A stretch of 35,475 nt of DNA, from contig CAKPVL010000015.1 in NCBI GenBank assembly GCA_934193545.1, forward strand, positions 1 through 35,475, given 5' to 3'. Under the pieces are notes generated by a model that worked only from the letters and a program-made list of their open reading frames with translations, was not told where the DNA came from and did not search any database. Position 1 is the first letter of the stretch, and every line of letters begins with the position of its first letter. The stretch is from an uncultured Granulicatella sp. (GTDB lineage Bacteria > Bacillota > Bacilli > Lactobacillales > Aerococcaceae). Below, piece after piece: positions 1 to 7,742 of the stretch. The translations under genes and the position numbers were made by a program.

Positions 1-15
1 TTTTTTAACCAATCT

Positions 16-67
16 AAAAATGCCCCCTCTAAAGTAGTTTACTTTTTTAAGTGTCTACTTTAGAGGG
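16..67 (-). terminator. Intrinsic terminator of the minus-strand hydrolase gene
   Basis: A 13-bp perfect stem (25-37 with 55-67) is extended inside the loop by ACTT/AAGT (41-44 with 49-52). Read on the minus strand, the stem is followed by a T tract (complement of the A run at 16-20). It lies about 37 bases after the hydrolase stop codon, so it fits a rho-independent terminator for that gene. Confidence 0.8.
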
Positions 68-103
68 AGCATATCACAATGAGTGAGAATTCGTAGTTTT
101 TTA

Positions 104-847
104 TTATGCATTTTGTAGTGAGCGATTGACCCGCTCCACAAAGTTATCAAATAACCCTTGCATCACATTGCTATCTTCAATTAAGAGCTCAGGATGCCAT
201 TGAACGGCAACCACGCTTTGGTCTTTAGATTTCGATTCGAACGCTTCGATAATGCCATCCGTGCTCCAAGCAACAGGCACAAAATCCGCAGCTAATTGTT
301 TCACTGCTTGGTGGTGGTAAGAGTTCACAGGAGTCGTTGTTCCAAGAACGCGAGAAAGTTCGCTACCACTTGCGATTTGAATCGTATGCGTTGGTTGGCT
401 CGGCATTGTTTTTTGTGTATGTTTCACAGAAATATTTTCATATTGTGATTCGATGTCTTGGTAGAGTGTTCCGCCAAGAGCGACGTTTAGGATTTGTAAG
501 CCGCGACACACTGCAAAGATTGGTTTGTGTTGTCTATAAGCCTCTTTAATGAGCTCAATTTCAAACGCATCACGAGCAGGATAAGTACGTGCCAAATTAA
601 GATGTGGTTCTTCACCATATAATAATGGAGAAACGTCTTGTCCACCCGCTAATAGAAGTCCATCAACCCGAGAGATGAATTCTTTTGCAAATTCTGGGTT
701 ACTGATGGGAATGATGACAGGAATCGCTTTTGCTTTTTCAAGACCACGGACAAAACCATGTGGCGCATACGATAAAATGTAGCGATCTTCTTCCGTGTTA
801 TCTTGGCGATGATTTCCTGCAATACCAATAAGTGGATAAGTTTGCAT
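104..847 (-). CDS. Class I glutamine amidotransferase-like hydrolase (peptidase C26, gamma-glutamyl-GABA hydrolase type)
   Basis: The 247-residue product belongs to the peptidase C26 / class I glutamine amidotransferase-like fold. Members hydrolyse gamma-glutamyl amide bonds, for example in gamma-glutamyl-GABA (PuuD). The nucleophile elbow AVCRGLQ places the catalytic cysteine at about C114, and the partner dyad is in the WHPE motif (H218, E220). The GGQDVSPLLY loop near 68-77 is typical. An ATG two codons upstream (853) is possible, but its GAAAGG ribosome site would be only 3 bases away; the ATG at 847 has 9-base spacing and was chosen. No polyamine or GABA genes are adjacent, so the substrate is unknown. 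The gene is monocistronic, divergent from suf, with its own terminator. Confidence 0.85.
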   Translation of the reverse strand: MQTYPLIGIAGNHRQDNTEEDRYILSYAPHGFVRGLEKAKAIPVIIPISNPEFAKEFISRVDGLLLAGGQDVSPLLYGEEPHLNLARTYPARDAFEIELIKEAYRQHKPIFAVCRGLQILNVALGGTLYQDIESQYENISVKHTQKTMPSQPTHTIQIASGSELSRVLGTTTPVNSYHHQAVKQLAADFVPVAWSTDGIIEAFESKSKDQSVVAVQWHPELLIEDSNVMQGLFDNFVERVNRSLQNA

Positions 848-879
848 GTGCATCAGCCTTTCTTTTAAAAATATGTTCC

Positions 880-908
880 ATCATACCTCATTTTCATGAA
901 AATGAAAA
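880..908 (-). promoter_or_regulatory. Putative promoter of the C26 hydrolase gene
   Basis: On the minus strand a TTTTCA -35 (908-903) and a TATGAT -10 (885-880) are separated by 17 bases, giving a start about 25 bases before the chosen ATG. The -35 is a 4/6 match, so this is tentative. Confidence 0.4.
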
Positions 909-939
909 GCATTATTACACGATTTCAAAGCGCGGCTAT

Positions 940-968
940 TTGCGAATCGTTCTCAATTAGGATAAAAT
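940..968 (+). promoter_or_regulatory. Putative sigma-A promoter of the suf operon
   Basis: TTGCGA (940-945) and TAAAAT (963-968) are separated by 17 bases. This matches TTGACA/TATAAT at 4/6 and 5/6. An overlapping TATAAC (968-973) could serve as an alternative -10. The predicted start (about 975) lies just before the sufC ribosome site AAGGAG (991-996). Confidence 0.5.
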
Positions 969-976
969 ATAACAGA

Positions 977-991
977 ATAGAATGATTATAA
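977..991 (+). promoter_or_regulatory. PerR-box-like operator over the suf transcription start
   Basis: ATAGAATGATTATAA matches the PerR box TTATAATnATTATAA at 12 of 14 defined positions; the right half-site is perfect. It spans the predicted transcription start and reaches the sufC ribosome site, a position suited to repression. A PerR protein with all expected metal ligands is encoded at 16122-16556. Binding is inferred from sequence; AT-rich background makes a chance match possible. Confidence 0.45.
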
Positions 992-1004
992 AGGAGAATG
1001 AATC

Positions 1005-1775
1005 GTGGCAACTTTAGAGATTAAAAATCTACATGTATCGATCGAAGACAAAGAAATTTTGAAGGGCGTTAATTTAACGATTAACACTGGAGAAATTCAC
1101 GCAGTTATGGGACCAAACGGAACTGGGAAATCAACACTTTCTGCAGCGATTATGGGTCACCCGAGCTATGAAGTAACAGAAGGAGAAATCCTATTAGACG
1201 GCGAAAACGTCTTAGAAATGGAAGTGGACGAACGCGCTCGCGCAGGTCTATTCTTAGCGATGCAATATCCAAGTGAAATCGTTGGAGTAACAAACGCAGA
1301 ATTCATGCGTTCAGCTATCAACGCACGTCGCGAGGAAGGCGACAAAATGGGTGTCCGTGAATTCATCAAGAAGTTAGATGAAAAAATGGCTCTATTAGAC
1401 ATGCCAGAAGAAATGGCAGAACGTTACTTAAACGAAGGTTTCTCAGGTGGGGAGAAAAAACGTAACGAGATTCTTCAATTATTAATGATTGAACCAACAT
1501 TCGCGATTCTAGATGAAATCGACTCAGGTTTAGATATCGACGCATTGAAAGTTGTTTCTCGTGGAGTGAACGCAATGCGTGGAGACAACTTCGGATCATT
1601 AATTATTACGCACTACCAACGTCTGTTAAACTACATTGAACCAGATGTGGTGCATATTATGATGGACGGTCGTGTTGTGATGACAGGGGATGCTTCTCTT
1701 GCTCGTCGCTTAGAAGCTGAAGGATACAAAGGAATCAGTGAAGAATTAGGAATCAAGATTGAACATCAAGAGTAG
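1005..1775 (+). CDS. sufC: SufC, ATPase of the SUF Fe-S cluster assembly complex
   Basis: SufC is the cytosolic ABC-type ATPase that joins SufB and SufD and drives the shape change needed for cluster assembly on the scaffold. The 256-residue length is normal. Visible motifs are Walker [10 protein letters not shown] (36-44), the signature FSGGEKKR (146-153), Walker B FAILDE (166-171) and the H-loop ITHY (201-204). Translation starts at GTG 1005, 8 bases after AAGGAG. It is the first gene of sufC-D-S-U-B, the usual Firmicutes order. The stop codon lies inside the sufD ribosome site, indicating coupled translation. Confidence 0.97.
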   Translation: MATLEIKNLHVSIEDKEILKGVNLTINTGEIHAVMGPNGTGKSTLSAAIMGHPSYEVTEGEILLDGENVLEMEVDERARAGLFLAMQYPSEIVGVTNAEFMRSAINARREEGDKMGVREFIKKLDEKMALLDMPEEMAERYLNEGFSGGEKKRNEILQLLMIEPTFAILDEIDSGLDIDALKVVSRGVNAMRGDNFGSLIITHYQRLLNYIEPDVVHIMMDGRVVMTGDASLARRLEAEGYKGISEELGIKIEHQE

Positions 1776-1785
1776 GAGTGAGATT

Positions 1786-3078
1786 GTGGCAGAGACAAAA
1801 TTAACCATAACACCAGAAGAAATCACCGCATTCTCTCTTACAAAGAATGAACCAGAGTGGTTTCTAAAAACACGTTTAAAAGGGTTAGAACTCGCAAAAA
1901 CGCTAGAATTACCTTTTATCGAACGTGTGAAATTCCACCGTTGGAACTTATTCCAATCAGCAATCGGTGATGGAACTTCAATGATTGAAGAACTTCCAAA
2001 AGTGATTCCAACAGCAGCAGGAAGTGCAAAAATTGTACAACTAGGCGCGGTCTCTTACTGGGAAGAAATGAATGTTGAAACAGCATTGAAGGACGTTCTC
2101 GTGATGGATTTATTCGATGCGCTGGAACAATATCCAGAGCTCGTGAAACCTTACTATATGACAAAAGCAGTACCAGTCGATGAAGATAGCTTAACGGCTT
2201 ATCACGCTGCGATGGTCAACTCAGGGGTATTTATTTATATTCCAAAAAATGTAGACGTAAAAGATATTATTGAATCTCATTTTGTTCAAAACAACTTAGT
2301 CGACGAAGCATTCGTGAAACACGTGTTAATCGTGGCGGACGAAAACAGCTCAGTCTCTTATGTAGAACGTTTTGAAAGTGTCGGTGACAAAAAGAATACG
2401 GCTAATATTGTTGTAGAAGTGATTGCGAAACAAGGTGCGAAAGTTCAATTTGCGGCTGTGGATACTTTAGGTCAATCAACAGATGCATATGTGAACCGTC
2501 GTGGCTACCTTGAAAAAGATGCAACGATTAACTGGGCGCTTGGCATTATGAATGACGGAAATGTGATTGCAGACTTCGACTCTGAATTACGCGGAGACGG
2601 TTCTCATTCACAAGTGAACGTTATCGGTATTTCAACAGGACGCCAAGTACAAGGAATCGATACACGTGTGACAAACTATGCGCCACATTCAGTAGGACAC
2701 ATTTTGCAACACGGTGTTATTTTAGATAAATCAACCTTAACGTTTAACGGAATTGGACATATTATTAAAGGTGCGAAATTCGCAGACGCTCAACAAGAAA
2801 GTCGTGTACTGATGCTTTCAGAAGGCGGACGTGGAGACGCGAACCCAATTCTATTAATCGATGAAAATGAAGTAACGGCAGGACACGCAGCGAGCGTGGG
2901 ACAAGTAGATGATGAACAATTATTCTACTTAACTAGCCGTGGAATCTCAGAAGCAGAGGCAAAACGCCTTGTGATTCGTGGGTTCTTAGGAGCCGTGATT
3001 CGTTCAATTCCTTCAAGCACTCTTCAAAAAGAACTTGTGGACATGATTGAACAAAAGTTGGTTGCTAGCTATGATTAG
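1786..3078 (+). CDS. sufD: SufD, scaffold partner of SufB and SufC
   Basis: SufD forms the SufBC2D scaffold on which Fe-S clusters are built. The 430-residue product has the SufB/SufD beta-helix core in its C-terminal two thirds, with family-typical stretches such as GHILQHGVI and ENEVTAGHAASVG, and ends in the helical TSRGISEAEA region shared with SufB. An upstream in-frame TTG at 1759 lies inside sufC and has no ribosome site. GTG 1786 is preceded by AGGAG (1774-1778) with 7-base spacing and was chosen. The stop overlaps the sufS start by 8 bases. Confidence 0.95.
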   Translation: MAETKLTITPEEITAFSLTKNEPEWFLKTRLKGLELAKTLELPFIERVKFHRWNLFQSAIGDGTSMIEELPKVIPTAAGSAKIVQLGAVSYWEEMNVETALKDVLVMDLFDALEQYPELVKPYYMTKAVPVDEDSLTAYHAAMVNSGVFIYIPKNVDVKDIIESHFVQNNLVDEAFVKHVLIVADENSSVSYVERFESVGDKKNTANIVVEVIAKQGAKVQFAAVDTLGQSTDAYVNRRGYLEKDATINWALGIMNDGNVIADFDSELRGDGSHSQVNVIGISTGRQVQGIDTRVTNYAPHSVGHILQHGVILDKSTLTFNGIGHIIKGAKFADAQQESRVLMLSEGGRGDANPILLIDENEVTAGHAASVGQVDDEQLFYLTSRGISEAEAKRLVIRGFLGAVIRSIPSSTLQKELVDMIEQKLVASYD

Positions 3079-4303
3079 TAAAACAATTCGAGAAGACTTT
3101 CCGATTTTAAAGCGTGAAGTTAACGATGAAGTGCTTGTCTATTTAGACAATGCAGCCACCACGCAAAAGCCTCGTCCAGTTGTAGAAGCCGTTGAGAAGT
3201 TCTACTCAACCCACAATGCCAATATTCATCGTGGGGTGCATACATTAGCTCAGGAAGCAACAGACTTGTATGAAGAGGCTCGAGCTAAAGTGGCAAAATT
3301 TATCCATGCAGCCAGCACAAAAGAAGTGCTCTTTACGCGTGGAACAACAACCAGCTTGAACTGGGTGGCACAAGGATTTGCACCAGGACGCTTGCAAAAA
3401 GGGGACGAAATTTGGATTAGCCCTGCTGAACACCATTCGAACGTGGTGCCTTGGCAACAAGTGGCCAAACAAACGGGAGCCGTCTTACGTTATTTTTCAT
3501 TAACGAAAGAGGGCGAATTAGATCTCGAAGCAGCAGAACAAGCCTTAACCGAGAAGGCAAAAATCGTGTCGATTAACCACGCCTCAAACGTTCTTGGAAC
3601 AGTAACGGATGTCAAACGTGTAGCCGAAATGGTGCACGCAGTAGGAGGCATCCTTGTTGTTGATGGTGCTCAAGCAGCGCCGCATCAAAAGGTGGACGTT
3701 CAAGCGTTAGACTGTGACTTCTATGCCTTTAGTGGACATAAGATGCTGGCTCCTACAGGAATTGGTATCTTATATGGAAAAGAAGCACTTCTTCAAGAGA
3801 TGAATCCTGTAGAATTTGGCGGAGAAATGATTGATTTCGTGTATGACCAGGAGAGTACATGGAATGAATTGCCGTGGAAATTCGAAGCAGGTACGCCAAA
3901 TATCGCAGGAGCCATTGGACTGGCCGCTGCCATTGATTATTTAGAAGAAATCGGCATGGAGAATATCCACCAGCATGAACAAGAAATTGTTGCGTATCTC
4001 TTACCGAAGATGCAAGAGATGGAAGGTGTGACGGTCTACGGGCCAAGTGACCCAACAAGACATTCTGGAGTCATTAGTTTTACCATCGACAGCATCCATC
4101 CACACGACATCGCAACAGCGCTCGATATGGAAGGATTTGCGGTTCGCGCAGGGCATCATTGTGCACAGCCTTTAATGAGATGGCTCGATGTACCGGCAAC
4201 ATGCCGTGCAAGTTTTTATATATATAACACGCTTCAAGAAGCCGAACAGTTTTTAGAAGCATTAGAAAAAGTAAAGGAGTTTTTCCAATATGGCCTTATC
4301 TAA
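3071..4303 (+). CDS. sufS: SufS, cysteine desulfurase (class V aminotransferase fold)
   Basis: This PLP-dependent enzyme removes sulfur from cysteine and passes it as a persulfide to SufU. The 410-residue length is normal. LDNAATTQKP lies near 25-34, the PLP lysine is in SGHKML (K224), and the catalytic cysteine is in RAGHHCAQPL (C364). The start used is ATG 3071, in the overlap ATGATTAG with the sufD stop. A longer reading from TTG 3047 lies inside sufD and adds residues not expected in the family. The ribosome site is weak, so expression probably relies on coupling with sufD. The gene overlaps sufU by 14 bases. Confidence 0.96.
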   Translation: MISKTIREDFPILKREVNDEVLVYLDNAATTQKPRPVVEAVEKFYSTHNANIHRGVHTLAQEATDLYEEARAKVAKFIHAASTKEVLFTRGTTTSLNWVAQGFAPGRLQKGDEIWISPAEHHSNVVPWQQVAKQTGAVLRYFSLTKEGELDLEAAEQALTEKAKIVSINHASNVLGTVTDVKRVAEMVHAVGGILVVDGAQAAPHQKVDVQALDCDFYAFSGHKMLAPTGIGILYGKEALLQEMNPVEFGGEMIDFVYDQESTWNELPWKFEAGTPNIAGAIGLAAAIDYLEEIGMENIHQHEQEIVAYLLPKMQEMEGVTVYGPSDPTRHSGVISFTIDSIHPHDIATALDMEGFAVRAGHHCAQPLMRWLDVPATCRASFYIYNTLQEAEQFLEALEKVKEFFQYGLI

Positions 4304-4730
4304 ATTAGATCAGCTTTATCGTCAGGTGATTCTGGATCATTCGTCTCATCCGCACCATAAAGGATTGGTAGATGATGCGAGCATTCCAACGATTGAATTT
4401 AATAATCCAACGTGTGGAGATGTGTTGCAGTTGCAGCTCGTTGTAAATGACAACGGCGTGATTGAAGATGTTCACTTTGACGGACACGGCTGTACGATTA
4501 GTATGGCGAGTGCCAGCATGATGAGTGATGCGATTATTGGAAAGACAGTTGACGAAGCGGTCGCTCTAGCAGAAGATTTCTCAAGTCTAGTGCAGGGTGA
4601 AACCGTGGATGAAGAACCTTTAGGGGATGCGGCGTTACTTGCCGGTGTTCAAAAATTCCCAGCGCGTATTAAATGTGCCACTCTTGCGTGGAAAGCATTA
4701 GAACGCGCAGTAGAAAATGAGAAAGCATAA
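4290..4730 (+). CDS. sufU: SufU, zinc-dependent sulfur acceptor for SufS
   Basis: SufU of Gram-positive bacteria is a zinc protein that takes the persulfide from SufS and relays it to SufBCD. It differs from IscU scaffolds by an inserted segment between the second and third cysteines. Here the zinc ligands are visible at C42 and D44 (PTCGDV), C68 (GHGCTI) and C129 (IKCATLAW), and the gap from 68 to 129 is long, as in SufU. The 146-residue length is typical. AAGGAG at 4273-4278 precedes ATG 4290. The start overlaps the end of sufS. Confidence 0.96.
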   Translation: MALSKLDQLYRQVILDHSSHPHHKGLVDDASIPTIEFNNPTCGDVLQLQLVVNDNGVIEDVHFDGHGCTISMASASMMSDAIIGKTVDEAVALAEDFSSLVQGETVDEEPLGDAALLAGVQKFPARIKCATLAWKALERAVENEKA

Positions 4731-4745
4731 GAAAGTGGTGACAAA

Positions 4746-6140
4746 ATGAGTGGAGTTCCTGAATTAGCCGATTACAAATATGGCTTTCATGAGGATGTAA
4801 CACCTGTTTATGAAACAGGAATGGGATTAAGCGAGGAAGTCGTTCGTACGATTTCACAAGTGAAAAACGAGCCACAATGGATGCTTGATTTCCGATTAAA
4901 ATCATTGAAGGCATTCGAAAATATGCCAATGCAAACATGGGGGGCGGACCTTTCAGATATTGATTTTGATGCGATTACGTACTTCAAACGTGCCAGCGAT
5001 AAGCCAGCGCGTTCTTGGGATGATGTTCCTGAGAAAATTAAAGATACTTTCGAGAAAATCGGAATTCCAGAAGCAGAGCGTGCGTATTTAGCCGGAGCTT
5101 CTGCGCAATTCGAGTCTGAAGTGGTTTACCATAATATGAAAGAAGAGTTCGATAAACTCGGAATCATCTTTACAGATACAGACTCAGCATTAAAAGAGTA
5201 TCCTGAATTATTCAAAAAGTATTTTGCAAAATTAGTACCACCAACAGACAACAAATTAGCTGCGTTAAACTCAGCCGTATGGTCTGGTGGAACGTTCATC
5301 TATGTACCAAAAGGCGTGAAATGTGATGTGCCGCTTCAAACGTACTTCCGTATCAACGACCAAAACATGGGACAATTCGAACGTACGCTTATCATCGTAG
5401 ACGAAGGAGCCAGCGTGCACTACGTAGAAGGATGTACAGCGCCAACGTACTCTTCAAACAGCTTGCATGCGGCGATCGTAGAAATCTTCGTTGAAGAGGG
5501 TGGCTACTGCCGTTATACAACGATTCAAAACTGGTCAGATAACGTGTATAACTTGGTAACAAAACGTGCCAAAGCTGCTGCTCATGCAACAGTAGAGTGG
5601 ATCGATGGAAACCTTGGAGCGAAGACAACGATGAAATATCCATCCGTTTTCTTAGAAGGACCATACGCCAAAGGTACAATGTTATCAATTGCGTTTGCTG
5701 GAGAAGGCCAACACCAAGACACAGGTGCGAAGATGATTCATAATGCGCCACATACGTCAAGTTCAATCGTTTCAAAATCGATTGCGAAAGATGGTGGAGC
5801 GGTGAACTACCGTGGTCAAGTAACATTTGGGAAGAAATCAGATTATTCTATTTCTCATATCGAATGTGACACGATTATTATGGATGACAAGTCGAAATCA
5901 GACACGATTCCATTTAACGAAATTCATAATGATAAAGTTGCACTTGAGCACGAAGCCAAAGTATCAAAAATCTCAGAAGAGCAATTGTTCTACTTAATGA
6001 GTCGTGGAATTAGCGAGTCAGAAGCGACAGAAATGATTGTTATGGGATTCGTTGAACCATTTACAAAAGAGCTTCCTATGGAATACGCCGTTGAACTAAA
6101 CCGTTTAATCGCGTACGAGATGGAAGGGTCAGTTGGATAG
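4746..6140 (+). CDS. sufB: SufB, core scaffold of Fe-S cluster assembly
   Basis: SufB carries the nascent cluster in the SufBC2D complex. The 464-residue product matches the family length. The conserved cysteines are visible in EGCTAPTY (C230) and HIECDTII (C374); the latter sits where the SufB cluster and sulfur-acceptor cysteine is expected. The [11 protein letters not shown] helix near the C-terminus is the SufBD family signature. It is the last suf gene, 15 bases after sufU, and a strong terminator follows. No other Fe-S gene is adjacent. Confidence 0.97.
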   Translation: MSGVPELADYKYGFHEDVTPVYETGMGLSEEVVRTISQVKNEPQWMLDFRLKSLKAFENMPMQTWGADLSDIDFDAITYFKRASDKPARSWDDVPEKIKDTFEKIGIPEAERAYLAGASAQFESEVVYHNMKEEFDKLGIIFTDTDSALKEYPELFKKYFAKLVPPTDNKLAALNSAVWSGGTFIYVPKGVKCDVPLQTYFRINDQNMGQFERTLIIVDEGASVHYVEGCTAPTYSSNSLHAAIVEIFVEEGGYCRYTTIQNWSDNVYNLVTKRAKAAAHATVEWIDGNLGAKTTMKYPSVFLEGPYAKGTMLSIAFAGEGQHQDTGAKMIHNAPHTSSSIVSKSIAKDGGAVNYRGQVTFGKKSDYSISHIECDTIIMDDKSKSDTIPFNEIHNDKVALEHEAKVSKISEEQLFYLMSRGISESEATEMIVMGFVEPFTKELPMEYAVELNRLIAYEMEGSVG

Positions 6141-6151
6141 ATATTAATAGA

Positions 6152-6188
6152 AGCCAAGAAACATGGATTGATGTTTCTTGGCTTTTTT
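6152..6188 (+). terminator. Terminator of the suf operon
   Basis: A perfect 12-bp stem (6152-6163 with 6172-6183) and an 8-base loop are followed by TTTTTT (6183-6188), directly after sufB. The next 245 bases are very AT-rich, and apart from the promoter just before the next gene I see no gene or clear motif in them. Confidence 0.9.
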
Positions 6189-6386
6189 GCTAAAAGAAAA
6201 TTATAGGTAAACAACACAAAATATATTATATTTTTTGAATTTTATAGTTTCTTAATATTATTTGCTCAGAATTTTGGATATTTTCATATAGAATAATCCT
6301 TGTTAAATCAATGTTTTTGAACGAAAATGCACTCTAGGTGAAAAATTTACATTTTACGAGATATTACACTTGTATTATATTCAGAA

Positions 6387-6397
6387 CGTGTTATAAT
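6387..6397 (+). promoter_or_regulatory. Putative extended -10 promoter of the SPFH operon
   Basis: TGTTATAAT (6389-6397) is a perfect TATAAT with the upstream TGn extension. Only a weak -35 (TTGTAT at 6370-6375, 16-base spacing) is seen, which is common for extended -10 promoters. Transcription would begin near 6404, just before AAGGAG at 6421-6426. Confidence 0.5.
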
Positions 6398-6433
6398 ATG
6401 TTCATCAAGAGATATAAAGAAAGGAGAATGGGT

Positions 6434-6829
6434 ATGAGAAAACAACCATGGTCGAACGAAAATAAGACTGAACGGATTAACTTTACGATTGAGCCCTCTT
6501 TGAAAGAAGCATTTTTGAAGATTATCTCAACAGACGTATCAACTTATTTCCGATCGGTCATCGAAAATGAAGTCGAAAGTCATCAGAAAAAAGTTGAAAA
6601 CTGGCCTGACGCAATTAAAACATTATTGCATGGACAGTTTAAGGCGTTCTCCGAGCAAGTCTTCGGAACGTTTAATTACCGAGGACGGAACTATCCATAT
6701 AAAATTTTGGATGTTATGTCAGTCGAAGAAGGACAACCACTTGAAGTCATTGACTACGAGGATGGGTTGGTATATGTAAAAGTGATTGAGGAAATCAATC
6801 CAGAAAAATTAGTATATGTAACTATTTAG
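6434..6829 (+). CDS. Hypothetical protein, possible N-terminal ribbon-helix-helix domain
   Basis: This 131-residue protein is not one I recognise. Residues about 13-50 could form a short beta strand (RINFTIEP) followed by two helices (KEAFLKII and STYFRSVIENEV), the layout of ribbon-helix-helix DNA-binding proteins. The C-terminal half (about 75-131) looks beta-rich and mixed, with no motif I can name. The start is ATG 6434, 7 bases after AAGGAG; an ATG at 6428 would leave only one base. It has its own promoter and ends 17 bases before the SPFH gene, so it probably heads that operon. It could be a regulator of the downstream membrane genes, but this is a guess. Confidence 0.6.
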   Translation: MRKQPWSNENKTERINFTIEPSLKEAFLKIISTDVSTYFRSVIENEVESHQKKVENWPDAIKTLLHGQFKAFSEQVFGTFNYRGRNYPYKILDVMSVEEGQPLEVIDYEDGLVYVKVIEEINPEKLVYVTI

Positions 6830-6846
6830 AAAGAAGGAAATTTAAA

Positions 6847-7740
6847 ATGCCAGTAACAATCTTAATTATCGCCGTAGTATTAATCTTATTAATTATTGCT
6901 TTCAAATCAATTCGTATCGTTCAACAAGGACACAAAGCAGCTGTTCAATCATTTGGACGTTATGTTGGAGAATTAGGACCTGGGTTACACTTTGTAACAC
7001 CAATCATTCGTAACATTGCTTACGTTGTGGATATGCGTCAACGTTCATTAGACTTAGATCCTCAAGAAATCATCACAAAAGACAACGTTAATTTAACAAT
7101 TGACGCTTCAGCTAAATACCACGTAGATAATCTTGAAGAATACTTATATGGAAACACAAACCCAGAAGGATTATTACTTTTAGATATCCAAAACGAATTA
7201 CGTGACATTATCGGTACAATGACAATGGCTGAAATCCTTGGTGGTACTAACAAAATCAACACTGATTTAAACCAACGTGTATTCGGTAAAACAGACTCTT
7301 ACGGGGTTACAATCGACCGTGTAAACATCGGTGAAGTAATTCCTCCACAAAGCATCGTTGAAGCGATGAACAAACAAATCACTGCTGACCGTGAACGTGA
7401 TGCTGCGTTAATCGCTGCTGACGCTCGTCAAAAAACAGTTGAAATGGATACAAGAACTCAAAACAACAAATTATTAGCAGATGCTCGTGCACATGCTGAA
7501 AAAATCGCAATTGACACTCAAGCAACTGTTGCTCAATTAACAGCTATCAACAATGCATTAAACGAATCAAACTTAAATGCTGCTGCGTTAGAATACTTAG
7601 CAATCGACGCTAAAAAAGCTCTTGCTGAAGGTCCAAACAATACAGTTGTATTAATGGACGGTCAAAACAACGCAAAAATCGCTGAAAACATTGCTTCATT
7701 AGCATCAGGACGTAAAGTTTGGGACGAAGCAGGTAAATAA
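6847..7740 (+). CDS. SPFH/band 7 (stomatin-prohibitin) membrane protein
   Basis: SPFH proteins form ring- or cage-like oligomers on membranes and organise membrane domains or modulate proteases. This 297-residue protein has one N-terminal membrane segment (about 3-19), then the band 7 domain from about 24 to 190, with stomatin-like stretches such as GPGLHFVTP and TMTMAEILGG. A long charged Ala/Gln/Glu-rich helix (about 180-250) is probably the coiled coil. The nearest named groups are stomatin/QmcA-like. A partner NfeD gene, common next to stomatin-like genes, is absent; the neighbour 2 bases downstream is a membrane protein of unknown type. Codon use is strongly biased to TTA, CGT and AAC, suggesting high expression. 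Confidence 0.88.
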   Translation: MPVTILIIAVVLILLIIAFKSIRIVQQGHKAAVQSFGRYVGELGPGLHFVTPIIRNIAYVVDMRQRSLDLDPQEIITKDNVNLTIDASAKYHVDNLEEYLYGNTNPEGLLLLDIQNELRDIIGTMTMAEILGGTNKINTDLNQRVFGKTDSYGVTIDRVNIGEVIPPQSIVEAMNKQITADRERDAALIAADARQKTVEMDTRTQNNKLLADARAHAEKIAIDTQATVAQLTAINNALNESNLNAAALEYLAIDAKKALAEGPNNTVVLMDGQNNAKIAENIASLASGRKVWDEAGK

Positions 7741-7742
7741 TC

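Noticed and set aside
891..902. Perfect 12-base palindrome TTTTCATGAAAA
   Set aside because: It is short and AT-rich and overlaps the probable hydrolase promoter; no known regulator matches.
944..958. Fur-box-like GAATCGTTCTC before suf
   Set aside because: Symmetry and match to the Fur consensus are poor; the PerR-like site at 977-991 is much better.
1759..1785. Longer sufD from TTG 1759
   Set aside because: It lies inside sufC without a ribosome site, while GTG 1786 has AGGAG at 7 bases.
5392..5826. 144-codon minus-strand open frame inside sufB
   Set aside because: SufB is certain on the plus strand; the antisense frame has no ribosome site or recognisable family.
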